Origin: JACPDI01 sp035463475 | GTDB taxonomy: Bacteria > Acidobacteriota > Vicinamibacteria > Vicinamibacterales > 2-12-FULL-66-21 | Assembly (NCBI GenBank): GCA_035463475.1 | Contig: DATHTE010000051.1 | Span: 133,168-197,167, forward strand | Direction of reading: 5' to 3' | Length of the DNA stretch: 64,000 nucleotides | Position numbers and translations under genes: made by a program | The notes under the pieces: generated by a model | The model's input: only the letters and a program-made list of their open reading frames with translations | Databases searched by the model: none | Told to the model about the DNA's origin: nothing | In this document: in pieces, positions 32,930-41,754 of the stretch | Position numbering within the stretch: position 1 is the stretch's first letter | Layout: every line of letters starts with the position of its first letter

Positions 32930-34693
32930 ATGGCCGAACCACTTGGCAACACCTATCGCACCCACACGTGCGGTGAATTGCGCACGGCCCATGTCGGCCA
33001 GGAGGTCGTGCTCCTGGGCTGGACGCACCGCGTGCGCGATCTCGGCTCGCTGATCTTCATCGACGTGCGCGACCGCTACGGGATCACGCAGGTCGTGGCG
33101 CGGGACGCGCTGGCCGACGCGGCAAAGCGCGTGCGCGGCGAGTACGTGCTGGCGGTCTTTGGCCGGGTCGAGCAGCGCTCGCCGGAATCCGTCAACCCGA
33201 AGGTGACGACCGGCGAGATCGAGGTCGTCGCCAGCGAAATCCGCGTCCTCAGCGAGGCCCGGCCCCCCGCGATCCCCGTCGCCGACGACGGCGGCGTCAC
33301 GGAGGACAACCGGTTGCGGTATCGCTACCTCGACCTGCGGCGCGCGCACATGCAGCAGAACCTCGCGCTCAGGCACAAGGCGATGCTCGCCGTGCGGAAC
33401 TACTTCGATTCGCAGGGGTTCCTCGAGATCGAAACGCCCATTCTCACGCGCTCGACGCCGGAGGGGGCGCGCGACTACCTCGTGCCGAGCCGCGTGCACC
33501 CTGGCGAGTTCTACGCGCTGCCGCAGTCGCCGCAGATCCTGAAGCAGATCCTCATGATCTCCGGGATGGACCGCTACTTCCAGATCGTGAAGTGCTTCCG
33601 CGACGAGGACCTGCGTGCCGATCGCCAGCCGGAGTTCACGCAGATCGACGTCGAAATCTCGTTCGCGTCGCGCGAGCTGGTCTTCAGCCTGATCGAGCCG
33701 CTCATCGTGGCGATGTTCGGCGTGATCGGGCACACCCCGGAAACGCCGTTTCAGCGGATGTCGTACGCGGACGCGATGACTCGCTATGGGTCCGACAAGC
33801 CCGACTTGCGCCCCGGCATGCCGATCGAGGACCTGTCGGATCTGTTCCAGGACTCGGCGTTTCCGCCATTTCGCGACGCGCTGGCGCACCGCGGGGCCGT
33901 GCGCGCGCTGGCCGTGCCGGGCGCCGCGACGTTCTCCCGGCGCGAGATCGACGAAGCCACGGCGCAGGCAAAACAGCTCGAAGCCTCGGGGCTGATTTGG
34001 GCGAGGGCCGCGCAGGGCGTCGTCCAGAGCTCGGCGCTCAAGGCGCTCGGCGAAGACGTCGTGCGCGCGGCGCTGCAGCACGCGAAGGCGCAGCCCGACG
34101 ACCTGCTTCTCATGGCCGCCGGCGAACCGCTTGCGACGTCAAAGGTGCTCGGGCAGCTTCGCCTGAACCTCGCCAGGAAGCTCGACCTGCTGAAGTCTCG
34201 TGACTTCCGGTTTCTCTGGGTGGTCGACTTCCCCCTGCTGGAATGGCACGAAGAGGAAGGACGGTTCTTCGCGATGCACCACCCCTTCACCTCGCCGCTC
34301 GACGAGGACGTCGCGCGCCTGGAGCAGGATCCCGGCGCCGTGCGGGCCAAGGCGTACGATTTGGTCCTCAACGGGACCGAGATCGGCGGCGGCAGCATCC
34401 GGATTCACGACCAGTCGCTCCAGACACGGATGTTCAGGGTGCTCGGGATCTCCGACGAGGAAGCGCGCACGCGCTTCGGGTTCTTCCTGGATGCGCTGCA
34501 GTACGGCACTCCGCCCCACGGGGGCATCGCGCTCGGCGTTGATCGCCTCGTGATGCTTCTCGCCGGCGAGCAGTCGATCCGGGAGGTCATGGCGTTCCCG
34601 AAGACGGCCCAGGCGGTCGATTTGATGGCGGGCGCGCCATCGCCGGTGGATGAGCGGCAACTGCGGGAGCTCCGCTTGCAGATCCGCTCGTAA
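32930..34693 (+). CDS. aspS: Aspartate--tRNA ligase
   Basis: 587 residues, bacterial-type length. The N-terminal OB-fold anticodon domain (VVLLGWTHRVRDLGSLIFIDVRD) precedes the class II core: FLEIETPILTRSTPEGARDYL, motif 2 FQIVKCFRDEDLRADRQPEFTQID, and motif 3 GIALGVDRLVMLL. A GAD insertion domain lies at about residues 290-420. It charges tRNA-Asp. I cannot tell discriminating from non-discriminating activity from the sequence alone; the answer depends on whether gatCAB exists in the genome. The start lies 2 bases downstream of the hisS stop, and the phoH unit begins after a 49-base gap. Confidence 0.97.
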   Translation: MAEPLGNTYRTHTCGELRTAHVGQEVVLLGWTHRVRDLGSLIFIDVRDRYGITQVVARDALADAAKRVRGEYVLAVFGRVEQRSPESVNPKVTTGEIEVVASEIRVLSEARPPAIPVADDGGVTEDNRLRYRYLDLRRAHMQQNLALRHKAMLAVRNYFDSQGFLEIETPILTRSTPEGARDYLVPSRVHPGEFYALPQSPQILKQILMISGMDRYFQIVKCFRDEDLRADRQPEFTQIDVEISFASRELVFSLIEPLIVAMFGVIGHTPETPFQRMSYADAMTRYGSDKPDLRPGMPIEDLSDLFQDSAFPPFRDALAHRGAVRALAVPGAATFSRREIDEATAQAKQLEASGLIWARAAQGVVQSSALKALGEDVVRAALQHAKAQPDDLLLMAAGEPLATSKVLGQLRLNLARKLDLLKSRDFRFLWVVDFPLLEWHEEEGRFFAMHHPFTSPLDEDVARLEQDPGAVRAKAYDLVLNGTEIGGGSIRIHDQSLQTRMFRVLGISDEEARTRFGFFLDALQYGTPPHGGIALGVDRLVMLLAGEQSIREVMAFPKTAQAVDLMAGAPSPVDERQLRELRLQIRS

Positions 34694-34742
34694 GGGGGGC
34701 GTGCCTGATACTCCCATGGTAGAATGCCTCGCGTAAGCCCCT

Positions 34743-35729
34743 GTGAGCGAAGGAGATACAGAAATCCCGACCGCCGCCCCCCGCAAGATCACCGTTCCCG
34801 AGGACGGGATGGAATCCCTCGTCGGCCCCCTCGACGAGAACCTCAGGAAAATCGAAGCCACCTTCAGCGTCCGCCTGCGAACCGACGGCAACGACGTGCT
34901 CGTCGACGGCGACCCCGACGACGTGGCGAAAGCCGAGCGCGTGCTGGAGCAGCTCGCGTCGATGATGCGCGACGGTCATCGCATCAGCAGCGCCGATGTG
35001 AAGACCGCGACACGCCTGGTCGAGCAGGATGAAACCGTGGAGGTGAAGGACGTCATCTCGCGGGAGGCGGCGCTCCAGTCGGGCAAGAAGCAGATCGTCG
35101 CGAAGAGCGTCAACCAGAAGAAGTACCTGGACGCGATCACGCAGTACGACGTGGTGTTCGGCGTCGGGCCCGCAGGCACCGGCAAGACCTACCTCGCGAT
35201 GGCGCAGGCGGTCGCCGGGCTGCTCGCCAAGAAGGTGAGCCGCATCATCCTGGCGCGCCCCGCGGTCGAAGCGGGTGAGAAGCTCGGCTTCCTGCCGGGG
35301 GATCTGCAGGAGAAGGTGAACCCGTATCTCCGGCCGCTGTACGACGCGCTGTACGACATGCTCGACGTGGAGCGCGTCGAGCGGCTGATCGAGCGCGGCA
35401 CCATCGAGATCGCGCCGATTGCGTTCATGCGCGGCCGGACGCTGAACGATGCCTTCGTGATCCTCGACGAGGCGCAGAACACGACGTCCGAGCAGATGAA
35501 GATGTTCCTCACGCGCCTCGGGTTCGGGTCCAAGGCGGTGATCACCGGCGACATCACGCAGATCGACCTTCCCTCGGGGAGGATGTCGGGGCTCGTGGAA
35601 GCGCTCCGCGTGGTGGAGCGAATCGAAGGGATCGGGATCGTCTTTTTCGACGATCGCGACGTCGTGCGCCACCCGCTGGTGCAGCGCATCGTCAAGGCGT
35701 ACGAGGCCTTCACGAACGGGAAGTCGTAG
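34743..35729 (+). CDS. ybeZ: PhoH-like ATPase (YbeZ)
   Basis: 328 residues. The N-terminal ~110 residues form a KH-like domain (LDENLRKIEATFSVRLRTDG, VDGDPDDVAKAERVLEQL); the PhoH/helicase-like ATPase follows with Walker A GPAGTGKTYLA, the RPAVEAGEKLGFLPGDLQEK block and Walker B AFVILDEAQNTTSEQMKM. It partners with the RNase YbeY in ribosomal RNA maturation and quality control. Start: a GTG at 34743 has no ribosome site, while a strong AGGAGA at 34751-34756 sits 7 bases before an in-frame ATC (34764). TAGAAT at about 34731 may be the -10. ybeY begins 2 bases after the stop. Confidence 0.94.
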   Translation: MSEGDTEIPTAAPRKITVPEDGMESLVGPLDENLRKIEATFSVRLRTDGNDVLVDGDPDDVAKAERVLEQLASMMRDGHRISSADVKTATRLVEQDETVEVKDVISREAALQSGKKQIVAKSVNQKKYLDAITQYDVVFGVGPAGTGKTYLAMAQAVAGLLAKKVSRIILARPAVEAGEKLGFLPGDLQEKVNPYLRPLYDALYDMLDVERVERLIERGTIEIAPIAFMRGRTLNDAFVILDEAQNTTSEQMKMFLTRLGFGSKAVITGDITQIDLPSGRMSGLVEALRVVERIEGIGIVFFDDRDVVRHPLVQRIVKAYEAFTNGKS

Positions 35730-35731
35730 CG

Positions 35732-36178
35732 TTGTCTGATCCGGACAGTCGACTCCGCGTCAGCGTCGTGGACGCCCGCGGACGGAAGGTCCGCGCGCCG
35801 GGCCTCGCGGCGTGGCTTGTCCGCGTGGCGCCGCGCCGAGCTCGCGGCGACCTGTCCGTCGCGCTCGTCACCGACGCCCGCATCCGCGCCCTCAACCGCA
35901 CCTATCGAAGAAAAGACAAAGCCACGGACGTGCTCAGCTTTCCCTCCGACACGCCGGGCGTGCTGGGAGACGTCGCCATCGCCCGCCGGATCGCGGCAAA
36001 ACAGGCCAGAAACGCGGGGCATTCGCTCGCCACCGAGCTGCGCGTCCTGGCGCTGCACGGGCTGCTGCACCTGATCGGGTACGATCACGCGCGGGACCGG
36101 GGCGAGATGCGGCGCGTCGAGGCGCGGCTCCGGCGCAAGGGGGGCCTCCGGGAAGGGCTCATCGAGCGCGCGACATGA
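35732..36178 (+). CDS. ybeY: Endoribonuclease YbeY
   Basis: 148 residues from a TTG. The zinc motif HxxxHxxxxxH is complete (LALHGLLHLIGYDHARD). The conserved block before it is YRRKDKATDVLSFPSD, and LNRTYR matches the family's entry. It trims the 3' end of 16S rRNA and takes part in 70S quality control. The usual C-terminus after the His motif is short here and basic (RRVEARLRRKGGLREG). It overlaps the next gene by 4 bases (ATGA). The phoH-ybeY-CNNM/CorC-era order is conserved in many bacteria and supports all four calls. Confidence 0.95.
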   Translation: MSDPDSRLRVSVVDARGRKVRAPGLAAWLVRVAPRRARGDLSVALVTDARIRALNRTYRRKDKATDVLSFPSDTPGVLGDVAIARRIAAKQARNAGHSLATELRVLALHGLLHLIGYDHARDRGEMRRVEARLRRKGGLREGLIERAT

Positions 36179-37422
36179 TTCCGCTGTTTCTGTTCCTGCT
36201 CGCGGTCGGCGCCATCTACGCCGGGACGATCGAGGCCGCGTTCAGCGCCCTCATGAAACTGTCCCTGCGGCTCGTCGTCGAGCGGGACGCGCGCGATCGG
36301 CTGGGCCGGTATCTCGACGAGCCGGTGCGGCTGTTCCTCCCCGTCCGCCTCCTGCTCGGGATCATCTTCGCCCTGACGACCGTGCTCCTTGCGACGCTCA
36401 CCGGCGCCCGCACCTGGCAGTCGTTCGCGGGGCTGCTGGTCGCAATCGCCGCCTTCGTCCTGCTCACCGAGCACTTCATCCCGCTGCTCATCGTCCGGCG
36501 CGACCCGGAACGTGTTCTCGAGGTGCTGCTCCCCTCGTTCGACGCGGTGGCACGCGCCCTGTCTCCGCTGTCGACGGCGCTCGTCAACCTCACGCGCGAG
36601 CGCCGCCGCGACGGCGGCGAACACGGCGAGGAACCGGGGGGCGAGGCCGCGGCCGCGCAGGAGGCCCCGCAGGAACAGGAGCCCGCGCTGAGCGAGAGCG
36701 AGGAGCGGCAGCTGTTGCGCTCGATCGTCGATTTCGGTGACACGCGCGTGCGCGAGGTCATGACGCCGCGACCCGACATCGTGGCGGTGCCGGCCGATGC
36801 GACCGTCGCCGAACTGCGCGAGCTGTTCCGCGAGCAGGAGTACTCGCGCCTGCCGGTGTTCACGGAGAACCTCGACAACATCGTGGGGGTCGTGTTCGTG
36901 AAGGATCTGCTGCACCACGAGGAGGTCGGGCCGCAGGACTCCATCGCCTCGCTGGTGCGCGCCGCGACGTTCGTGCCCGAGACGAAGCGCGTCGCCGACC
37001 TGCTGAAAGAATTCCAGCGCGGCCAGGTCCAGATTGCGATCGTCGTTGACGAGTACGGCGGCACCGCCGGGCTCGTCACGCTGGAAGATCTCCTCGAGGA
37101 GCTCGTCGGCGAGATTCGCGACGAGTACGACGTGGAGTCCGAGCCGGTCGTGGACGAGGGGAACGGCGTCTTCACGTTCAGCGCGAAGGTCAGCATCGAG
37201 GAGCTGGCCCAGCGCCTGGGCATCCATATCGAGCCGCAGGGCTTCGAGACCGTCGGCGGGTACCTCCTCACGCTCCTGGGGCGTGTTCCTGCCGTCGGCG
37301 AGTCCTTCGAGATCGAGGGGATCGCGGTCGAGGTCCTGGAGGCCGAGCGCCGGCGGATTCACAAGGTCCGCGTGCGGCGGCTGCCGCAGCCGGAAACGGT
37401 GGAAGCCGAAGGGCGGGGCTAG
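36175..37422 (+). CDS. CNNM/CorC-HlyC family transporter-like protein
   Basis: 415 residues. The N-terminal ~135 residues hold three or four membrane segments of the CNNM (DUF21) domain (LFLFLLAVGAIYAGTIEAAF, LLGIIFALTTVLLATLTGA, FAGLLVAIAAFVLLTEHFI). A charged linker (GGEAAAAQEAPQEQEP) leads to a CBS pair (VREVMTPRPDIVAVPADA, EYSRLPVFTENLDNIVGVV, then VAIVVDEYGGTAG-type IAIVVDEYGGTAGLVTLED) and a C-terminal CorC_HlyC/transporter-associated domain (FSAKVSIEELAQRLGI, then GYLLTLLGRVP). The family exports Mg2+/Co2+ or regulates Mg2+ levels. In the ybeX position of the phoH-ybeY operon it is the expected partner. The membrane part is somewhat divergent from typical CNNM. Confidence 0.9.
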   Translation: MIPLFLFLLAVGAIYAGTIEAAFSALMKLSLRLVVERDARDRLGRYLDEPVRLFLPVRLLLGIIFALTTVLLATLTGARTWQSFAGLLVAIAAFVLLTEHFIPLLIVRRDPERVLEVLLPSFDAVARALSPLSTALVNLTRERRRDGGEHGEEPGGEAAAAQEAPQEQEPALSESEERQLLRSIVDFGDTRVREVMTPRPDIVAVPADATVAELRELFREQEYSRLPVFTENLDNIVGVVFVKDLLHHEEVGPQDSIASLVRAATFVPETKRVADLLKEFQRGQVQIAIVVDEYGGTAGLVTLEDLLEELVGEIRDEYDVESEPVVDEGNGVFTFSAKVSIEELAQRLGIHIEPQGFETVGGYLLTLLGRVPAVGESFEIEGIAVEVLEAERRRIHKVRVRRLPQPETVEAEGRG

Positions 37423-37427
37423 CCGCA

Positions 37428-38330
37428 ATGCGCTTCGGGTTCGTGTCCTTCATCGGTCGGCCGAACGCCGGCAAGTCGACGCTCATCAACCGCCTCGTCG
37501 GCGAGAAGGTCGCCATCGTCTCCGACAAGCCGCAGACGACGCGGAACCGCATCCTTGCGGTGAAGAACGCCCCGGACGGTCAGATTGTCTTTCTCGATAC
37601 GCCAGGGATCCACCGGCCCCTTCATCGCATGAACGTCCGGATGGTGGACGCTGCGCTGGAGACCATCCGCGAGGTGGACGTGCTCGGCCTGGTGAAGGAC
37701 GCCGCCGAGGCGGTCGGCCACGGCGACAGGTTCGTACTGGACATCGTGAAGAAGTCCAAAACGCCCGCCGTGCTGGTCCTGAACAAGATCGATCTCATCG
37801 CCAAGCCGACGCTGCTGCCGCTCATCGACACCTACCGCAAGGAACACGAGTTTGCCGACATCGTGCCTGTGTCCGCGGAGACGGGGGACGGCGTCGATGT
37901 CCTCGAACGCGCCATCGTCGAGCGCCTGCCGGAAGGGGAGGCGCTCTACCCGCAGGACTTCCTGACCGACCAGGCGGAGCGGGTCATGGCGGCCGAGATC
38001 ATCCGCGAAAAGCTGCTGCGCCACACCGGGGACGAGTTGCCGTTCACGACCGCCGTCGTCATCGATCGCTTCGAGGAGCCAGACGAGCCCGGCGCGCTCC
38101 TGCGCCTGTTCGCCACGATTCTCGTCGAACGTGAGTCACAGAAGCCCATCGTGATCGGCCGCGCCGGCGGAATGGTCAAACGCATCGGCACCGAGGCCCG
38201 CCAGGACCTGGAGCGGCTCTTCGACACCCGTGTCTTCCTCGACCTCCGCGTCAAGGTGAACGCCGACTGGCGCGAAGACGACCGCCTCCTCGACGAGCTC
38301 GGCGTCCCTCGCACAAATCGCAGGCGTTAG
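37428..38330 (+). CDS. era: GTPase Era
   Basis: 300 residues, standard length. GTPase motifs: G1 GRPNAGKST, G3 DTPGIH, G4 NKID, G5 VSAETGDG. A KH domain occupies the C-terminal ~110 residues (VIIREK-like EIIREKLLRHTGDELPFTT, GRAGGMVKRIGTEARQDLERLF). It binds 16S rRNA near its 3' end and acts in small-subunit assembly, in keeping with the adjacent ybeY. The start is 5 bases after the preceding stop. It is followed by a repeat hairpin that probably terminates this transcription unit. Confidence 0.97.
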   Translation: MRFGFVSFIGRPNAGKSTLINRLVGEKVAIVSDKPQTTRNRILAVKNAPDGQIVFLDTPGIHRPLHRMNVRMVDAALETIREVDVLGLVKDAAEAVGHGDRFVLDIVKKSKTPAVLVLNKIDLIAKPTLLPLIDTYRKEHEFADIVPVSAETGDGVDVLERAIVERLPEGEALYPQDFLTDQAERVMAAEIIREKLLRHTGDELPFTTAVVIDRFEEPDEPGALLRLFATILVERESQKPIVIGRAGGMVKRIGTEARQDLERLFDTRVFLDLRVKVNADWREDDRLLDELGVPRTNRRR

Positions 38331-38340
38331 GTTAGGGGCC

Positions 38341-38394
38341 GGGGGAGCAGTCAGTTTTCTGCGGCGCTCACCGGAAAAGTGTGACTGTCCCCCT
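38341..38394. repeat. GGGGGAGCAGTCA palindromic repeat after era
   Basis: GGGGGAGCAGTCA (38341-38353) pairs with TGACTGTCCCCC (38382-38393) with one or two mismatches, and the stem continues inward as TTTTC/GAAAA. TTTCTT follows, so it is a likely terminator. Same family as 22622-22672. The right arm also sits near the start of the next gene's leader. Confidence 0.8.
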
Positions 38395-38445
38395 TTCTTC
38401 CCGTGCTACATTTAAGAGTTTTCAGTCACACGATCGGACCCTGAC

Positions 38446-39819
38446 ATGGCGGCCCAGCGCAGACTCGAAGTCGTCGTCGATTCCGTGAAGCGCCTGCTGC
38501 GCATGGGGGCGACGTCTAACCTCCTGAACCTGCTCCAGAAACAGTACCCGGCGGATCTGGCGCAGGTGTTCGGCGACCTCACCGAGAAGGAACGCTCCTC
38601 TGCCTTCTCGCTGCTCGTGGAGCGCGCTCCGCGGCTGGCCATGGAGGGCCTCTCCGAGCTGGGCCCCGCGGATGGCGCCAAGCTCCTCGCGGACCACTCG
38701 GCCGAGGAGATCGCGCGACTCCTCCAGGAGATCCCGTCGGACGACGCTGCGGCCATCGTGGACCACCTGCCGGAGGAGCTGTCGGCGGCGGTCCTCGCGC
38801 TCATCAAGCCCAAGCCGGGCGGCGGCGTTGGCGAACTGCTCGAGTACCCCGAGCAGACCGCGGGCCGCATCATGAACCCGAACGTCTTTGCCCTGCGCGA
38901 AGACATGACGGTCACCGAAGCGATTGCCGCCCTGCAGGGCTCGCGTGAAGTGGAGATGGTGTTCTATCTCTACGTCGTCGACGAGCGCCGGCACCTGGTG
39001 GGCGTGGTCTCGCTGCGGCGGCTGCTGCTCGTCGCCCCCGAGACGCCGCTGAAACGGATCATGACGACCGACTTGATCAGCGTCCGTGTGGACACGGACC
39101 AGGAGGAGGTCGCGCGCCAGGTCGCGTCCTACAACCTCCTCGCGATCCCGGTCGTCGACGAAGAGAACAAGCTGGTCGGCATCATCACCGTGGATGACGT
39201 GATCGACGTCATCAAGGACGAGGCGACGGAGGACGTCTATCGCCTCGCGGGCGTGCCGGGCGACGATCACGTGCTGACGTCACCGGCCGACTCGCTCCGC
39301 AAGCGGCTGCCGTGGCTGGTGGTCAATCTCGTCACCGCGTTCGTCGCGGCGTCGGTGGTTGCCGTGTTCCAGGGCACAATCACGCAATGGGTGGCGCTGG
39401 CGGTGTTCATGCCGATTGTCGCGGGCATGGGCGGCAACGCTGCGACGCAGACCCTCACGGTCATCGTCCGCGGGATCGCGATCGGCGAGCTGACATGGGG
39501 CAACAGCCGCAAGGCGCTGATGAAAGAAGCGGTTGTCGGCCTGGGCAACGGCTTCGCCCTCGGCACGATCGCGGCGCTCGGCGCGTGGGCGCTGCAGGGG
39601 AACCCCTACCTGGGCATCGTGCTCGCCCTCGCGATGATCATCAACATGTTCATCGCCGCCACGGCTGGGACGCTTATCCCGCTCGCCCTGCGCGCGATGA
39701 AGATCGACCCCGCGCTCGCCTCGTCGGTATTCATCACCACGCTGACCGATGTCTTCGGCTTCTTTTCGTTTCTCGGGCTGGGGACGATCTTCCTGCGCTT
39801 CCTGCAGAGACCCGGGTAG
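38446..39819 (+). CDS. mgtE: Magnesium channel MgtE
   Basis: 457 residues. Domain order is standard: N domain (residues ~1-130, superhelical with LLRMGATSNLLNLLQKQYPA and LLQEIPSDDAAAIVDHLP), tandem CBS domains (~135-260, with MNPNVFALREDMTVTEAI, VVDEENKLVGIITVDDVIDVI), the plug helix, and five membrane helices (~285-455) with WLVVNLVTAFVAASVV, PIVAGMGGNAATQTL (pore-lining GGNxxTQ) and TPLA-type LIPLALRA. It is a Mg2+-gated Mg2+ channel. The gene stands between era and recO. The leader contains TACATT at 38407-38412, possibly its -10. Confidence 0.96.
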   Translation: MAAQRRLEVVVDSVKRLLRMGATSNLLNLLQKQYPADLAQVFGDLTEKERSSAFSLLVERAPRLAMEGLSELGPADGAKLLADHSAEEIARLLQEIPSDDAAAIVDHLPEELSAAVLALIKPKPGGGVGELLEYPEQTAGRIMNPNVFALREDMTVTEAIAALQGSREVEMVFYLYVVDERRHLVGVVSLRRLLLVAPETPLKRIMTTDLISVRVDTDQEEVARQVASYNLLAIPVVDEENKLVGIITVDDVIDVIKDEATEDVYRLAGVPGDDHVLTSPADSLRKRLPWLVVNLVTAFVAASVVAVFQGTITQWVALAVFMPIVAGMGGNAATQTLTVIVRGIAIGELTWGNSRKALMKEAVVGLGNGFALGTIAALGAWALQGNPYLGIVLALAMIINMFIAATAGTLIPLALRAMKIDPALASSVFITTLTDVFGFFSFLGLGTIFLRFLQRPG

Positions 39820-39897
39820 GCGGGATAGAATGACCCGATCGCTTGAGGGATGGCTGGGGTGACGATCGTCCGGTCGCCCGGGTCCCGAGATGCCGCT

Positions 39898-40653
39898 GTG
39901 CCTGTGTACCGGTCCGAAGCCCTCGTCCTTCGTACTTACAAGCTCGGCGAAGCTGATCGGATCGTCGTCTTCTTGACGCGCGATCGCGGCAAGAAGCGCG
40001 GCGTGGCGCAGGGGGCGCGGCGACCGCGGTCGCGTTTCGTGGGCGCGCTCGAGCCCCTGACGCGCGGCGAGATCGCGTATTACGAGCGCGAGAACCGCGA
40101 GCTCGTGCGGATCAACTATATGGAGCCGTCGCGCTCGCCGCTGTCACTCGGGCCGGCCTGCGACGCGACCGCGCTGAGCTGCGTGGGCTACTTTGCCGAA
40201 CTGATCGACGAATGGGCGCAGGAAGCGGACCCCAACGAGACGCTCTATCGCCTTGGCGCGTCGGCGCTCGATGCGCTGGCAGCCGGCGCGCCGGTCGAGG
40301 CGCTGGCGCGATACTTCGAGTACTGGCTGCTGCGTCTGCAGGGGGTGTATCCGTCGCTCCAGGCGTGCCCCGACTGCGGCAAGTCGCTGGAGCACGGCGC
40401 GGCGGTGGTGCTTCGGGACCGGGTGATGCTGTGCCGGCGCTGCGCATCGGCGCATCCCGGCGCCTCGGCCGCGCTGTCGGCCGACGCTGTGGGGTTTCTC
40501 CGCGCGGCGCGACGGCTGACGCCCGAGGGCGTCGTCACGGCGGCGCTGCCGGTCCGCGCGGCGCGCGAGCTGGAGCTGGCGCACCGGCGGCTGATTGCCT
40601 CGCACCTGGACAAAGAGCTGAAGAGCGCGCGCGTGCTGCGCGAGCTCAGATGA
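39898..40653 (+). CDS. recO: DNA repair protein RecO
   Basis: 251 residues from GTG 39898; an ATG at 39850 in the same frame would add 16 residues not seen in the family. An N-terminal OB-fold is followed by a helical domain: RSEALVLRTYKLGEADRI, VFLTRDRGKKRGVAQGARRPRSR and FVGALEPLTRGEI are typical. A zinc knuckle is present (ACPDCGKSLEH and MLCRRCAS), as in many RecO proteins. It loads RecA on SSB-coated single strands with RecR. It precedes glyQ by 29 bases. Confidence 0.93.
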   Translation: MPVYRSEALVLRTYKLGEADRIVVFLTRDRGKKRGVAQGARRPRSRFVGALEPLTRGEIAYYERENRELVRINYMEPSRSPLSLGPACDATALSCVGYFAELIDEWAQEADPNETLYRLGASALDALAAGAPVEALARYFEYWLLRLQGVYPSLQACPDCGKSLEHGAAVVLRDRVMLCRRCASAHPGASAALSADAVGFLRAARRLTPEGVVTAALPVRAARELELAHRRLIASHLDKELKSARVLRELR

Positions 40654-40682
40654 CGCGGGGCGCCGCAGGGTACGCGACATAA

Positions 40683-41714
40683 ATGACGCTGCAGGATCTC
40701 GTCTTCAAGCTGTCGGAGTTCTGGGCGTCGCGCGGGTGCCTGCTCCAGCAGCCGCTCGACACCGAGATCGGCGCGGGCACGATGCACCCCGAGACCTTCC
40801 TCCGCGTGCTCGGACCCACGCCGTGGAACGTCGCGTACGTGCAGCCGTCGCGGCGGCCGGCGGACGGCCGCTTCGGCGAAAACCCGAACCGCCTCTTCAA
40901 GCACCACCAGTTCCAGGTGATCCTCAAGCCCGCGCCCGACGAGGTGCAGGCGCTCTACCTGCAAAGCCTCGAGGCGTGCGGCATCGACCTGCGCACGCAC
41001 GACGTCCGGTTCGAGGAAGACAACTGGGAGTCACCCACGCTGGGTGCGTGGGGCATCGGCTGGCAGGTGATGTTCGACGGCCTCGAGATCACGCAGTTCA
41101 CCTACTTCCAGCAGGCCGGCGGCCTGGACCTCGCCCCGATCTCGGTGGAGCTCACCTACGGTCTGGAGCGGCTCGCGATGGCGCTCCAGGGCGTCGATGA
41201 CGTGTACGACCTGCTGTGGGCGCCCGGCGTGAGGTATCGCGCCGTGCGTCACCGCGACGAGGTCGAGCAGTCGAAGTACGCCTTCGGCCAGGTGGACATG
41301 CCTCGCGCCGAGTTCGCCCAGCAGCACCGGAAGTGGTTCGATGAGTACTTCGCGTTCGGCCAGCGGCTGCTCGCGTCGGGCCTCATCCTGCCCGCGCTCG
41401 AGTACTGCCTGAAGTGCTCGCACGCGTTCAACGTGCTCGATGCGTCCGGCAGCGTCGGCGTCACCGAGCGCGCCGCGTACATCCTCCGTGTGCGCCAGCT
41501 CGCGGTGGCGATCGCGAAGGCGTGGGTGGAGCCAGAGACCAGGGGCCAGGGAACAGAGGCCAGGGGCCAGGGGGCAGAGGTCAGAGGCCAGGTGCCAGAG
41601 GTCAGAGGCCAGGCGCCGGAGGCCAGTGACCAGGTGCTCGAGGACGTGCTCGAGGTGAGAGGTCGGGTACCAGAGGCCAGGAGCGCTCGCGCCCCCGGCG
41701 GGGAAACCGAGTGA
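40683..41714 (+). CDS. glyQ: Glycine--tRNA ligase alpha subunit with a repetitive C-terminal extension
   Basis: 343 residues; the family is usually ~290-300. Residues 1-282 are ordinary GlyQ: FWASRGCLLQQPLDTEIGAGT, FLRVLGPTPWNVAYVQPSRRPADGR in two blocks, and FTYFQQAGGLDL. From residue ~283 the chain continues with repeats such as RGQGTEARGQGAEVRGQVPE, caused by a DNA minisatellite (41533-41700). The extension is hydrophilic and low-complexity, unlikely to be needed for catalysis. It forms an alpha2beta2 enzyme with GlyS, whose GTG start is 40 bases downstream. Confidence 0.96.
   Translation: MTLQDLVFKLSEFWASRGCLLQQPLDTEIGAGTMHPETFLRVLGPTPWNVAYVQPSRRPADGRFGENPNRLFKHHQFQVILKPAPDEVQALYLQSLEACGIDLRTHDVRFEEDNWESPTLGAWGIGWQVMFDGLEITQFTYFQQAGGLDLAPISVELTYGLERLAMALQGVDDVYDLLWAPGVRYRAVRHRDEVEQSKYAFGQVDMPRAEFAQQHRKWFDEYFAFGQRLLASGLILPALEYCLKCSHAFNVLDASGSVGVTERAAYILRVRQLAVAIAKAWVEPETRGQGTEARGQGAEVRGQVPEVRGQAPEASDQVLEDVLEVRGRVPEARSARAPGGETE
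41533..41700. repeat. Minisatellite of GAGGCCAGGGGCCAG-type units inside the glyQ 3' end
   Basis: Degenerate units around (A)GAGGYCAG(A/G)GGCCAGG repeat about eight times. They keep the reading frame open and encode an RGQ-rich tail. The composition differs from the ordinary coding sequence upstream and resembles intergenic repeats. Confidence 0.8.
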
Positions 41715-41754
41715 ATCCTCTGGAGCAGGACCGCCGATACGTCAGGGAGTAGCA

